A stretch of 19,819 nt of DNA from Alphaproteobacteria bacterium (GTDB taxonomy: Bacteria > Pseudomonadota > Alphaproteobacteria > ATCC43930 > CGMCC-115725): the NCBI GenBank assembly GCA_019237175.1, contig JAFAHP010000743.1, positions 1 through 19,819 of the forward strand, read 5' to 3'. The notes below the pieces were generated by a model. That model was not told the origin of the DNA and searched no databases. It saw nothing but the letters and a program-made list of their open reading frames with translations. Every line of letters starts with the position of its first letter. Position 1 is the first letter of the stretch. Below are positions 1-7,763 of the stretch, piece by piece. A program made the position numbers and the translations under genes.

Positions 1-1
1 G

Positions 2-112
2 GGGTTGACGGTCGCAGAGTGGAAGTCACGAGCGGCGGTTAGGTTCGCTTCGCCGGAAATCCTGGCCCTGTACGTGGAGGGTCTCCGCAAGGCCGGACTG
101 CCAGAGGAATGA
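2..112 (+). CDS. C-terminal tail of a gene entering from the left edge (possibly adenylate cyclase/TPR type)
   Basis: The frame is open from the left edge to a TGA at 110-112 and gives about 36 residues ending in GLRKAGLPEE. That ending resembles the C-termini of proteobacterial adenylate/guanylate cyclases that carry TPR-like repeats, which is recall of a family pattern and not an alignment. Such genes often lie upstream of MRRREF-type ABC substrate-binding proteins, and this one does too. No domain is visible in so short a piece. It could also be another protein or a chance open frame. Confidence 0.4.
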   Translation, partial: GLTVAEWKSRAAVRFASPEILALYVEGLRKAGLPEE

Positions 113-160
113 CCGCCACCTCAAACTCAGCGCGATCCCCGCTGCCGGCGAGGTGATCGA

Positions 161-451
161 GTGAGGCGGCGAGAGTTCACGATCGGTCTGGTGCTCGTGT
201 GGTCGGCACAAAGGGCGCGCGCGCAACAGCCTGCCAAGCAGCACCGGGTCGCGATCGTCATCGCCGGCGGCACCATCGCTCGCATCAGCGAGACGAGCAG
301 CGAACCGCTGAGTCGCCGCTTTTTCCAGGCGTTTTTCGGAGAGTTGCGCCCGCTGGGCGATGTCTAGAGCCAGAACCTGACAATCGAACGCTATGCCGGC
401 GAGGGCCGCCCCGAGACCTATCCCGATCTGGCACGCAAGGTAGTCGGCCAG
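161..451 (+). pseudogene. Broken ABC transporter substrate-binding protein, N-terminal fragment with an in-frame stop
   Basis: A GTG start gives MRRREFTIGL and a short hydrophobic stretch ending in RARAQQPAKQ, the signal peptide typical of the large alphaproteobacterial substrate-binding family (PF04392-like). The mature start, RVAIVIAGG, and the segments FFGELRPLGDV and QNLTIERYAGEGRPETYPDLARKVV also fit the family. Between GDV and SQNL is a TAG at 365-367. Relatives usually have Glu-Gly there, so a GAG to TAG change is the likely lesion. The frame resumes unshifted, but family similarity stops near 450 and a different family begins. The usual protein is about 320 residues and only about 97 codons remain. 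It is almost certainly non-functional. Confidence 0.75.
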
Positions 452-622
452 ATCTGGTCGGGGGCGATGATGCTGGCCCATTTTGGGGAAACCGCCGCCG
501 CCGAAGCCGTCGAACGCGCCATCGCCGACGTGCTCGCCGAGGGCGGGGCGCGCACCCCCGATCTCGGCGGCAATGCCGGTACCAAGGATCTCGGCGCCGC
601 GATTACCGCCGCGATCCGCTAA
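452..622 (+). pseudogene. C-terminal fragment of an isopropylmalate/isocitrate/tartrate dehydrogenase-family enzyme, fused in frame to the preceding fragment
   Basis: The 56 codons before the TAA at 620-622 begin IWSGAMMLAHFGE and include VLAEGGARTPDLGG and a final GAAITAAIR. This is the C-terminal layout of the NAD-dependent beta-decarboxylating dehydrogenases: an AMML-x-x-LG helix, then the R-T-x-D-L-G-G strand near the end. The catalytic and NAD-binding parts are absent, so no activity is possible. The frame is continuous with the substrate-binding protein remnant upstream, which points to deletion or recombination joining two genes. Which dehydrogenase it was cannot be told from the tail. 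Its stop lies 26 bp from the end of the convergent gene at 649. Confidence 0.65.
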
Positions 623-648
623 AATGGAGCGTCAATCCGGAAATGTCG

Positions 649-1212
649 CTACACCGGAAAGCTGGCGCGCCGCGGCGACAGCTTGATGCCCGATCGCGCC
701 GCTTCGAGCATGTAATAGCGGGTCATCTGCACGATGTCGGTACGCCAATAGAGCTGCTGTTCTTCGTTTTCGAGAAAGTTCGGGTTGGCGAGGGCGTAGC
801 AGTAGGTTTCGACGTAGCGCCGCACGCTGTCGCGGGCAACTGGTGCGTCCCGCCAGCCGAACTTCCAGCCGGCATGCTCGGCGCCGATGCGCCAGCGGTC
901 GAGCCGCGCCGATAAGGTGCTGGCATCGAGCGCACCGAGCGCCGGGACGCGATAAACGACGACGAAGCGATAGACGTTGAGTTGCAATTGCATCAACAGC
1001 TCGTCGCCAAACGCCTGGACCATATAAGTCGCGTCTGCCGCGCCGCGGATGTGGCGAATTTCAACCTGTGCACGCACCGCCGCGGCGAGATCGATCTCGC
1101 GCGCGGCGGTGTCGAAGCTCGGCAGTTCATACTCGACCGCGCGCAGCGCCTGCAGCATCTGCCCGGTCAAAAATTCTTCGGCCCGCTTTTGCGCTTCGGC
1201 GATCGTCAACAT
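649..1212 (-). CDS. Conserved-looking protein of unknown function (187 aa)
   Basis: The ATG at 1212 is chosen over an in-frame codon 27 bp upstream because a GGAG ribosome-binding site lies about 6 nt before it. The product starts MLTIAEAQKRAEEF and has no signal peptide or membrane segment. It looks like a mixed alpha/beta soluble protein, with an amphipathic N-terminal helix, a strand-rich middle (LNVYRFVVVYRVPAL) and an aromatic-rich C-terminal part (WRTDIVQMTRYYML). I recognise no family. It lies 75 bp downstream of pckA on the same strand with no terminator visible between them, so it may be read through from pckA. It is a real gene on the basis of its ribosome-binding site, composition and spacing; its function is unknown. 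Confidence 0.65.
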   Translation of the reverse strand: MLTIAEAQKRAEEFLTGQMLQALRAVEYELPSFDTAAREIDLAAAVRAQVEIRHIRGAADATYMVQAFGDELLMQLQLNVYRFVVVYRVPALGALDASTLSARLDRWRIGAEHAGWKFGWRDAPVARDSVRRYVETYCYALANPNFLENEEQQLYWRTDIVQMTRYYMLEAARSGIKLSPRRASFPV

Positions 1213-1287
1213 GCCTGCTCCGTCCGTCCGCTGCGGCAAACATCGGCGACGCCGCCGCTGTTCCGCATGGAGGCCGCGCAGGCCAGC

Positions 1288-2901
1288 CTATGCAGCGGGG
1301 TGGATCGCCGCCTCCTTGACCCTGTCGCTCACAAACGGCTCGAATTCACGGAAATTTTCGGCGAAACGGTACGTCAGCTCACGTGCGGTATCGTCATACG
1401 CCCGCTTGTCGGACCACGTGCTGCGCGGATCGAGCACCTCGCTTGGCACCTCGGGACAGCCTTCGGGCACCAGCAGGCCGAAATTTGGCTCGCGCCGCAC
1501 TGGCATCTGCGTGAGCTGGCCGTCGAGCGCGGCGCGCAGCAGCGCACGGGTATAGGCGATCGGCATCCGCTTACCGACACCGTAAGTGCCGCCCGACCAA
1601 CCGGTATTGACGAGCCAGCACTGCGAGTGGTGCCGCTGGATCCGCTCGCCGAGCAATTTGGCGTAAGCCGCTGGATGGCGCGGCATGAAGGGTGCCCCAA
1701 AGCAGGTCGAAAACGTCGCCTCCGGGGCATTACCGAGACCCTTTTCGGTCCCGGCGACGCGCGCCGTATACCCCGACAGGAAATGGTACATCGCCTGTTC
1801 GGGGGTCAATTTGGCGATCGGCGGCATGACCCCGAACGCGTCCGCGGTCAGCATCACGACATTTGCCGGATGTGGCCCGAGCCCTTTAGGGTCGGCATTC
1901 GGGATGAAATCGATCGGATAGCAGGCGCGGGTGTTCTCGGTCAGGCTGTCGTCATCGACATCGGGTAGCCGTGTCGCCGGATCGATGACGACATTTTCGA
2001 GGACCGTGCCAAAGCGGCCGATCGTCGCGTAGATCTCGGGTTCGGCGGTCGGCGAGAGGTGGATCACTTTGGCGTAGCAACCCCCTTCGAAGTTGAAGAG
2101 ACCATTATCACTCCAGCCGTGCTCGTCATCGCCAATCAGGGTGCGAGCGTTGTCTGCCGACAAAGTCGTCTTTCCGGTCCCCGACAGCCCGAAAAAGATC
2201 GCGGCGTCGCCTTTTGGCCCGACATTGGCCGAGGCGTGCATCGGCAGGACGCCGCGCGCGGGCAGTACGAAATTCAGATATCCAAAGACCGATTTCTTGA
2301 TCTCTCCGGCATAGGCCGTACCGCCGATCAGCACCAGCCCGCGCGCGAAATTGACAAAAATGAAGACGTCGGAGTTGATCCCGTCGGCTTCGGCCAGCGC
2401 GCGGAAAGCGGGAGCATGCAAAATCGTAAAAGCGGGCTCGAACCCCGCCAATTCCTCGATCGGCGGACGAATAAACATGTTTCGCGAGAACAGGCTGTGC
2501 CAAGCGCTGTCGGTGACGACCCGCACCGGCAGCCGATAGTCCGGGTCGGCACCGGCGTAGAGATCCTGCACGTAGAGCTCACGGCGCTGGAAATAGGCCA
2601 GCATGCGCTGGTGCAGACTGTCGAAGCACTCGGGCGCGACCGGCTGATTGATCGCCCCCCACCATACCGTGTCTTTGGTACCGGGTTCCTCGACGATGTA
2701 TTTGTCGCGCGGCGTTCTACCAGTAAAAGCGCCAGTATTGACCGAAAAACTGCCGCCGGCGACAACTTCGCCCTCAAAGCGGCGCACCGCGTGCTCATAG
2801 AGCACAGGGACGGACAAATTCCAGTGCTCGGCCTCGAGATGGCGCATCCCCTGGCGGTCGAGCCCGAAACGACTCTTGGTTGCGGTCGGATCGCCCTTCA
2901 T
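1288..2901 (-). CDS. pckA: Phosphoenolpyruvate carboxykinase (ATP)
   Basis: It converts oxaloacetate and ATP to PEP, CO2 and ADP, the entry step of gluconeogenesis in the cytoplasm. From the ATG at 2901 the protein is 537 residues, the normal size for alphaproteobacterial PckA. This start is preferred to an upstream in-frame codon because GGAGGAGG sits about 6 nt before it. Motifs include GRTPRDKYIVEEP (about 61-73), the PEPCK P-loop FGLSGTGKTT (237-246), the metal-binding GDDEHGWSDN (257-266), NFEGGCYAK and TADAFGVMPP. All key residues appear intact. The gene lies near chvI-chvG-hprK, the arrangement known from Rhizobiales and Rhodospirillales, and in related bacteria it is under ChvG/ChvI control. 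A promoter with an inverted repeat lies upstream. Confidence 0.97.
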   Translation of the reverse strand: MKGDPTATKSRFGLDRQGMRHLEAEHWNLSVPVLYEHAVRRFEGEVVAGGSFSVNTGAFTGRTPRDKYIVEEPGTKDTVWWGAINQPVAPECFDSLHQRMLAYFQRRELYVQDLYAGADPDYRLPVRVVTDSAWHSLFSRNMFIRPPIEELAGFEPAFTILHAPAFRALAEADGINSDVFIFVNFARGLVLIGGTAYAGEIKKSVFGYLNFVLPARGVLPMHASANVGPKGDAAIFFGLSGTGKTTLSADNARTLIGDDEHGWSDNGLFNFEGGCYAKVIHLSPTAEPEIYATIGRFGTVLENVVIDPATRLPDVDDDSLTENTRACYPIDFIPNADPKGLGPHPANVVMLTADAFGVMPPIAKLTPEQAMYHFLSGYTARVAGTEKGLGNAPEATFSTCFGAPFMPRHPAAYAKLLGERIQRHHSQCWLVNTGWSGGTYGVGKRMPIAYTRALLRAALDGQLTQMPVRREPNFGLLVPEGCPEVPSEVLDPRSTWSDKRAYDDTARELTYRFAENFREFEPFVSDRVKEAAIHPAA

Positions 2902-2964
2902 TCGACGCCTCCTCCGTTGGCGGCCTGACGGACGCCGCGTTAGCGGGCAAGGCCGGGTTGCTGG

Positions 2965-3000
2965 CGCGTACCACAAACGTGCGAACCTGTCAAAGTTCGC
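2965..3000 (-). promoter_or_regulatory. Candidate pckA promoter with an inverted repeat around the -35 element
   Basis: Read on the minus strand, a perfect TTGACA lies at 2994-2989. After 17-18 nt there is a weak -10 candidate (GTACGC or TACGCG, 2971-2965), about 64 bp before the pckA ATG. A perfect 6-bp inverted repeat, GCGAAC at 2981-2986 and GTTCGC at 2995-3000, brackets the -35 hexamer. A bound regulator there would affect polymerase binding. The sequence is visible; its use as promoter and operator is inference. Confidence 0.4.
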
Positions 3001-3012
3001 GCAACGAGCGCG

Positions 3013-3729
3013 CTAGCGGCGGGCCGTTTCGGCGAGCCGAACGAGTGCCGTCCGGGCTTGTTCGGCCCTCACCACCGGGGCCGGAAAATCGAGGCGCGCG
3101 GCCTCGCCGTCGCAGCGCAGATCGACGCCTTCGGGATCGATGCCGGTCATCCGCCACCCGGTTTGCGTGCGGCCCAGCAATCGCTGCGCATAACGGTTGA
3201 TTTCAGCACGATGATCCTCGTTCATGTGGACGAGGATCGCCGGTTCGGCCTCGGCAAGTTCGGCCACATCGGCCGAAAGCAGCAGGTCGGCGCCGTCGAT
3301 CCATTGGATCCGACCGAACCCGGCGACGAGATGGGCGCGCTCGACAGCTATCCGGTAAAGACGGAAATCGGCAAAACCGGCGTAGGCGGAACTCGACGGG
3401 TGGCGCGCGGTGAACCGCGCGAGGAGCCGCGCGTCGCTTACGGTGGCGACCTGTCCGAGCAAGGTCAATCGTGGCCCGTCGAGCCGATCGGTATGATCTT
3501 CGGTGCCGTCGAACAATAGCGAGACGCGCGGGTCGCAGGCGATGTTTCGGCTGTGCTGCGCCAGATCGGAGAGCAGCAGAAGCGGCGTCGCATCGAGGTC
3601 GAGCGCGACCAGCACCAGAGAGACGTAGGGCCTTCCCAAGAAGCTGGTCGCCAGTGCGCCGCGCTCGCAGCGACGCATCAGCCGACGCCCGAGCGCCGGG
3701 GCGTCCCGGTTCGATTCTCGATCGCTCAT
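3013..3729 (-). CDS. HugZ-like pyridoxamine 5'-phosphate oxidase-fold protein with C-terminal DUF2470 domain
   Basis: The product of 238 residues has two parts. The first (about 15-150) is a split-barrel PNPOx-like domain, seen in FLGRPYVSLVLVALD, LLLLSDLAQHSRNI and DPRVSLLFDG. The second (about 160-235) is a DUF2470 domain, seen in AILVHMNEDHRAEINRYAQ and GIDPEGVDLR. This pair is the layout of HugZ/HutZ haem-utilisation proteins, some of which bind or degrade haem, but many members have no tested function. The ATG at 3729 is preferred to a TTG 15 bp upstream, although neither has a strong ribosome-binding site. It sits between pckA and chvI, ends about 110 bp before the pckA start, and is transcribed away from chvI. 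A haem role is possible but not shown. Confidence 0.85.
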   Translation of the reverse strand: MSDRESNRDAPALGRRLMRRCERGALATSFLGRPYVSLVLVALDLDATPLLLLSDLAQHSRNIACDPRVSLLFDGTEDHTDRLDGPRLTLLGQVATVSDARLLARFTARHPSSSAYAGFADFRLYRIAVERAHLVAGFGRIQWIDGADLLLSADVAELAEAEPAILVHMNEDHRAEINRYAQRLLGRTQTGWRMTGIDPEGVDLRCDGEAARLDFPAPVVRAEQARTALVRLAETARR

Positions 3730-3835
3730 GCGGCACGTCCGCAAGAGCGCCGATGCGGCGTTGGCCGCGCGGGCACGTCAAGGTGGGTATCTTCTCGAAA
3801 TCGGGCGCCGTACAATCTGACAGTCATCGTCTGGG

Positions 3836-3865
3836 TTGGTCGGCGCCGGATAATGGCCATATTTA
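3836..3865 (+). promoter_or_regulatory. Weak candidate promoter for the chvI operon
   Basis: In the 197-bp gap between the divergent HugZ-like gene and chvI, TTGGTC (3836-3841) is followed after 18 nt by TATTTA (3860-3865), about 60 bp before the chvI start. An alternative -10-like TACAAT is at 3811-3816 with no good -35. The short palindrome ATGGCCAT (3853-3860) overlaps the first candidate. No strong consensus is present, so the assignment is tentative. Confidence 0.25.
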
Positions 3866-3926
3866 GTAAGGGCAGCATCCGCGCTCGGTCCGTTCAGGCC
3901 CGCCACAAGTTCATTGGGGGTAAAGA

Positions 3927-4625
3927 GTGGCGAACACTATTGCTCTTGTTGATGACGATCGCAACATCCTGACATCCGTATCGATTGCGCTCGAAGCTGA
4001 AGGGTTTCTGGTTCGTTGCTATGGCGACGGGGCGGAAGCGTTGAAAGGGATCAGCGCGCAGCCAGTCGATATCGCGGTGCTCGATATTAAGATGCCCCGC
4101 ATGGACGGGATGGAGTTGCTCGAACAATTACGCCGGCTGAGCCATATCCCGATAATCTTTTTGACCTCCAAGGATGACGAGGTCGATGAGTTGCTCGGTC
4201 TGCGGATGGGAGCCGACGATTACATCAAGAAGCCGTTTTCGCAGCGGCTATTGATTGAACGTATCCGCGCTTTGATCCGTCGCGGCGAACTGGCCCGCGA
4301 GCGCAACGACCAACAGGGCGAGCCGGTCGTGGTGCGCGGCCGACTGGTTCTCGACCCGGCACGCCACATGTGTACTTGGGGCAATCAGCCGGTCGAATTG
4401 ACCGTGACCGAGTTTCTGATCTTAAAGTCGCTTGCCCATCGCCCGGGGCATGTCAAGAGCCGCGACCAGTTGATGGACGCTGCGTATGGCGAACATATCT
4501 ATGTCGACGACCGCACAATCGACAGCCACATCAAGCGGTTGAGAAAAAAGTTCAAGGGGGTTGACAGCGAATTCGCTCATATCGAAACCCTCTATGGCGT
4601 CGGCTATCGATACCGCGACCGCTGA
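3927..4625 (+). CDS. chvI: Two-component response regulator, OmpR/PhoB family, ChvI
   Basis: ChvI is the DNA-binding partner of the kinase ChvG. In Agrobacterium, Sinorhizobium, Brucella (BvrR) and Bartonella (BatR) this pair controls envelope, acid-response and carbon-metabolism genes. The 232-residue product has a receiver domain with the acidic pocket DDD at 9-11, phosphoacceptor D53 in VLDIKMPRMDG, T80, and K102 in IKKPF. A winged-helix domain follows from about 130, with VTEFLILKSLA and the recognition region DDRTIDSHIKRLRKKF. It starts at GTG 3927 behind a GGGGGT ribosome-binding site. It is the first gene of the chvI-to-EI operon. The 3' end overlaps the likely chvG start by 32 bp. The link to pckA on one side and hprK on the other supports ChvI over other OmpR-type regulators. 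Confidence 0.92.
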   Translation: MANTIALVDDDRNILTSVSIALEAEGFLVRCYGDGAEALKGISAQPVDIAVLDIKMPRMDGMELLEQLRRLSHIPIIFLTSKDDEVDELLGLRMGADDYIKKPFSQRLLIERIRALIRRGELARERNDQQGEPVVVRGRLVLDPARHMCTWGNQPVELTVTEFLILKSLAHRPGHVKSRDQLMDAAYGEHIYVDDRTIDSHIKRLRKKFKGVDSEFAHIETLYGVGYRYRDR

Positions 4626-6342
4626 ACCGGCCGATCCGTCGAGCACGTTTGCGGCGACGGCGAACTTAGCACTCGGCGATCGGTCTGAAGCGGGTACGGG
4701 GTCTACCCGCGGGCCAGCCCGACACGCCGTCGGCCGCTGGCATGGTCGCGTCAGGCGGCCATTCTCGCCGCTGACATTGCGCATCCTTGCAGTCAATGTG
4801 CTGGCGTTGGCACTGCTCGGCGGCGGGTTTCTCTATCTCGGCAAATATCAGGCTGGCCTCGTCGCGCAGCAGATCGAAGCGTTGCGGACACAGGGGGAAG
4901 TTTTTGCGGCGGCGCTCGGCGAGGGAGCCGTGCTCGACTCGGCCGATGAGGGCGAAGTGCTGTTACCCGATCTCGCCCGTCAGATGATGCGGCGGCTCGT
5001 TGCGCCTACCAAAACACGGGCACGCCTTTTCGATATCAAGGGTGACATCATCGCCGACAGCCGCGTTTTGCGCGGGCCGGGTGGTGCAATTCAGGTCACG
5101 GAGTTGCCACCACCCGATAACGAGGGTGTGCTTCGCAGGCTGGTCGACCGGATTTACGATTGGGTGGCCGAAATTCTTCCACGCCACCGCCGCTACCCGG
5201 CATATCGCGAAAGTTTTTCGCCGCACACGTCCGATTATTCCGAGGTGGAGCGCGCGCTTGGCGGCGAGACCAGCGCGATGATCAGGCGCGACCCGTCGAC
5301 CGGCGAATTGGTGCTGAGCGTCGCAATTCCCGTTCAGCGTTACAAGCAAGTATTGGGCGCGCTGATGCTGTCGACCAGCAGCAATGAGATTGAGGAGGAG
5401 GTGCGCACGGTGCGGTTCGAGTTGCTGCGCATCTTTGCCGCAGCGCTCCTGGTCACGGTGCTACTCTCGCTGTATCTCGCCGGTACCATCGCGCGACCGA
5501 TCCGCCGTCTTGCGGCCGCCGCCGAGCGCAGCCGCGGCCGCGGCGCCCGCATAGAAATCCCCGATTTCACGCGGCGGGGCGATGAGATCGGCGATCTTTC
5601 AGGCTCGTTGCGCGAGATGACAGACGCGTTGTGGCAGCGAATGAGCGCCATCGAGCGTTTTGCCGCAGATGTCGCGCATGAGATCAAGAATCCGTTGAGT
5701 TCTCTGAAAAGCGCGGTCGAGACCGCGGTTCGGCTCGAAGACCCGGCGACCCAGCGCCGGCTGATGGCAATCATTCTCGATGATGTCGGTCGGCTCGACC
5801 GCCTGATCACCGACATCTCCGACGCCTCGCGGCTCGACGCGGAATTGAGTCGGCTCGAACTAGGGCCGGTCGATGTCGCGGAAATGCTGCGGACGCTGGT
5901 CGATGTGCACGAAGCGACCCGGGGCGGCGATCGGCCAAGGCTTGTTCTCGACCTGCCGGAACGCGGTCGCGCCTTGACGGTCCCGGGGATCGAGACCCGG
6001 CTGTCGCAGGTTTTCCTGAACCTGATTGCCAACGCCGTGTCGTTCAGTTCACCCGACAGCGAGATTAGATTGACCGCGCGGCATGATGGACGCGCCGTAC
6101 TGGTTACCGTGGATGATTGCGGACCCGGCATCCCGGAGGAGAAACTGACCGCGATTTTCGACCGCTTTTACAGCGAGCGTCCAGCGGGAGAAAAATTCGG
6201 TACTCACTCGGGCCTTGGATTGTCGATCTCGAAACAGATCATCGAGGCCCATCGCGGCATGATCTGGGCGGAAAATCGCAAGAACGCCGATGACGCCGTG
6301 GTCGGCGCGCGGTTTTGCATCCGACTGCCTGCACCACCGTGA
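4594..6342 (+). CDS. chvG: Sensor histidine kinase ChvG
   Basis: This inner-membrane kinase phosphorylates ChvI. The 582-residue product has a variable, probably disordered N-terminus, then TM1 (about 62-82), a periplasmic sensor region of about 195 residues, TM2 (about 279-298), HAMP (ARPIRRLAAAAERS), the HisKA motif FAADVAHEIKNPLSS with H362, and an ATPase domain with NLIANA, DDCGPGIP, FDRFY and GLGLSISKQI. All kinase boxes are intact and the length suits the family (about 590). The ATG at 4594 lies inside the end of chvI and lacks a clear ribosome-binding site, suggesting coupled translation. A TTG at 4561 would add 11 residues and cannot be excluded. The stop overlaps the hprK start as GTGA. 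Confidence 0.92.
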   Translation: MASAIDTATAEPADPSSTFAATANLALGDRSEAGTGSTRGPARHAVGRWHGRVRRPFSPLTLRILAVNVLALALLGGGFLYLGKYQAGLVAQQIEALRTQGEVFAAALGEGAVLDSADEGEVLLPDLARQMMRRLVAPTKTRARLFDIKGDIIADSRVLRGPGGAIQVTELPPPDNEGVLRRLVDRIYDWVAEILPRHRRYPAYRESFSPHTSDYSEVERALGGETSAMIRRDPSTGELVLSVAIPVQRYKQVLGALMLSTSSNEIEEEVRTVRFELLRIFAAALLVTVLLSLYLAGTIARPIRRLAAAAERSRGRGARIEIPDFTRRGDEIGDLSGSLREMTDALWQRMSAIERFAADVAHEIKNPLSSLKSAVETAVRLEDPATQRRLMAIILDDVGRLDRLITDISDASRLDAELSRLELGPVDVAEMLRTLVDVHEATRGGDRPRLVLDLPERGRALTVPGIETRLSQVFLNLIANAVSFSSPDSEIRLTARHDGRAVLVTVDDCGPGIPEEKLTAIFDRFYSERPAGEKFGTHSGLGLSISKQIIEAHRGMIWAENRKNADDAVVGARFCIRLPAPP

Positions 6343-6791
6343 CCGACACGCTGTTGCAGCATGCGACTGCGGTGGCGATCGAGGGCGAGGCGGTTCTGCT
6401 GCGCGGCGCTCCGGGCTCCGGCAAATCGGACTTGGCGCTGCGCCTGATCGATGACGGGGCGCAACTGATTGCCGACGACCAGACCATACTGCGGCGCGTG
6501 GGATCGCGCGTCGTGGCAAGCGCTCCACCGGCAATCGTCGGACTGATCGAAATCCGCGGCGTCGGCATCCTGCGGGTCGACTCGACCGAGGCGGCGCCGC
6601 TGCTTCTGATCGCGGACCTTGTCGCTTCCGGCGAGGTCGAGCGCTTGCCCGAGGGGCGTTGCGAAACCGTGCTGGGTGTCGAAGTGCCGGTGATCACGCT
6701 CGCCCCGTTCGAAGCTTCGGCACCGGCAAAGCTGCGGTTCCTCCGCCGCGCGTTGGCGGTTGATCCCCTGCACGCTATAATCGGGCGGTGA
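6339..6791 (+). CDS. hprK: HPr kinase/phosphorylase, short alphaproteobacterial form
   Basis: HprK phosphorylates HPr on a regulatory serine and can reverse it, linking energy state to PTS activity. The 150-residue product is only the C-terminal kinase half of the classic Firmicutes enzyme (about 310 aa), which is normal in Alphaproteobacteria. Visible motifs are the Walker A GAPGSGKSDLALRLID (P-loop 23-30), LIADDQTILRR and the HprK signature IEIRGVGIL. GTG 6339 is chosen because it overlaps the chvG stop in the sequence GTGA; a TTG 24 bp upstream is less likely. Its end overlaps the rapZ start, also as GTGA. Its target HPr is encoded three genes downstream. Confidence 0.93.
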   Translation: MTDTLLQHATAVAIEGEAVLLRGAPGSGKSDLALRLIDDGAQLIADDQTILRRVGSRVVASAPPAIVGLIEIRGVGILRVDSTEAAPLLLIADLVASGEVERLPEGRCETVLGVEVPVITLAPFEASAPAKLRFLRRALAVDPLHAIIGR

Positions 6792-7735
6792 GTATCCGCG
6801 GTGGTCAGGAACATTTCGATACCGTCAAAAGGGCGCCCTATCATCGCGTCCGGGTGGTCACCGGGATGTCGGGCGCCGGACGGTCGACGGCACTCAAGAT
6901 CCTCGAAGATATAGATTACGAGACCTTCGATAATTTCCCGGCGTTTTTGGTTCCCGCTTTGATCGAGAGCTCGGCCGGCGTCGAGCCCGCGGTCACGGTT
7001 GGCGCCGATACGCGCACGCGCGGCTTCACCGCCGAAACGATCCTCAAAACCCTTTCGAGCAGTGTATTGCGCCGCGGCCGTAAGTTTTGTGTGGTGTTCA
7101 TCGATTGTGATGACGATCGGCTAGAACGGCGCTATACGGAAACGCGACGATCTCACCCTTTGGCCGGCGATCGCCCGGTTATGGACGACATCCGCCGCGA
7201 GCGCCAAATGCTCTCCGCCTTGCGCGACCGAGCCGACTTGCTGATCGATACTTCCACCCTGAGCGCTGTCGAGCTGAAGCGCCTCCTGATCGGGCATTGT
7301 GCCCTCGACGCCCGCCGGCTGCGCGTTTTTGTCACATCCTTTGCCTATAGGCGCGGTCTGCAGCGCGACGCCGACCTGGTGTTCGACGTGCGATTTCTGG
7401 AAAACCCTCGCTATGTCGATAGCCCGCGCGGGCTGAGCCGTTGCGACCCCGAAGTCGCTGCTCAGATCGAGAGGAATGCCGATTTCGCGCGTTTCTTTAA
7501 TAGTTTATGGCGACTCTTGAAGCTGCTGTTGCCGCGTTATGAGATCGGCGGCAAGACTTATTTGACGATCGCAATCGGCTGCACCGGCGGCCGCCACCGG
7601 TCAGTCTTTGTCGCCGAGCGGCTGACCGTGAGGTTGCGCGAGGCGGGATGGCAAACCGAGTTGCCGCATCGCGATCTTCTTGGCGCCGCCGATGCCCCGC
7701 TTGCAGCGGGTGCATGCGATGCTGTTGCGGGCTGA
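6788..7735 (+). CDS. rapZ: RapZ-family nucleotide-binding protein (YvcJ/RapZ)
   Basis: The 315-residue product has an N-terminal P-loop domain, GMSGAGRST (26-34), followed by LEDIDYETFDNFP, which corresponds to the DNLP motif. Its C-terminal domain carries the family hallmarks VTSFAYRRG, DVRFLENPRY and IGCTGGRHRSV. In E. coli, RapZ binds small RNAs and controls glucosamine-6-phosphate synthase; the role in Alphaproteobacteria is less clear, but the gene regularly sits with hprK and PTS genes. The P-loop lysine is arginine here, a substitution I believe occurs in other alphaproteobacterial members and which may alter nucleotide handling. It starts at GTG 6788, overlapping the hprK stop as GTGA. 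The C-terminus extends about 20 Ala-rich residues past the usual end. Confidence 0.93.
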   Translation: MSIRGGQEHFDTVKRAPYHRVRVVTGMSGAGRSTALKILEDIDYETFDNFPAFLVPALIESSAGVEPAVTVGADTRTRGFTAETILKTLSSSVLRRGRKFCVVFIDCDDDRLERRYTETRRSHPLAGDRPVMDDIRRERQMLSALRDRADLLIDTSTLSAVELKRLLIGHCALDARRLRVFVTSFAYRRGLQRDADLVFDVRFLENPRYVDSPRGLSRCDPEVAAQIERNADFARFFNSLWRLLKLLLPRYEIGGKTYLTIAIGCTGGRHRSVFVAERLTVRLREAGWQTELPHRDLLGAADAPLAAGACDAVAG

Positions 7736-7763
7736 GCAGCGGCCGACCGAATAGAGGAAACCG

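Noticed and set aside
26..481. Long minus-strand open frame (151 codons) over the pseudogene region
   Set aside because: Arg/Leu-rich shadow composition and no family motif. The plus strand shows recognisable substrate-binding protein and dehydrogenase segments.
982..1968. Plus-strand open frame of 328 codons antisense to pckA and its neighbour
   Set aside because: It crosses two real minus-strand genes and has no recognisable domain. Such antisense frames are common in GC-rich DNA.
2059..2928. Plus-strand open frame of 289 codons antisense to pckA
   Set aside because: It lies wholly opposite the conserved pckA P-loop region and has no ribosome-binding site or family match.
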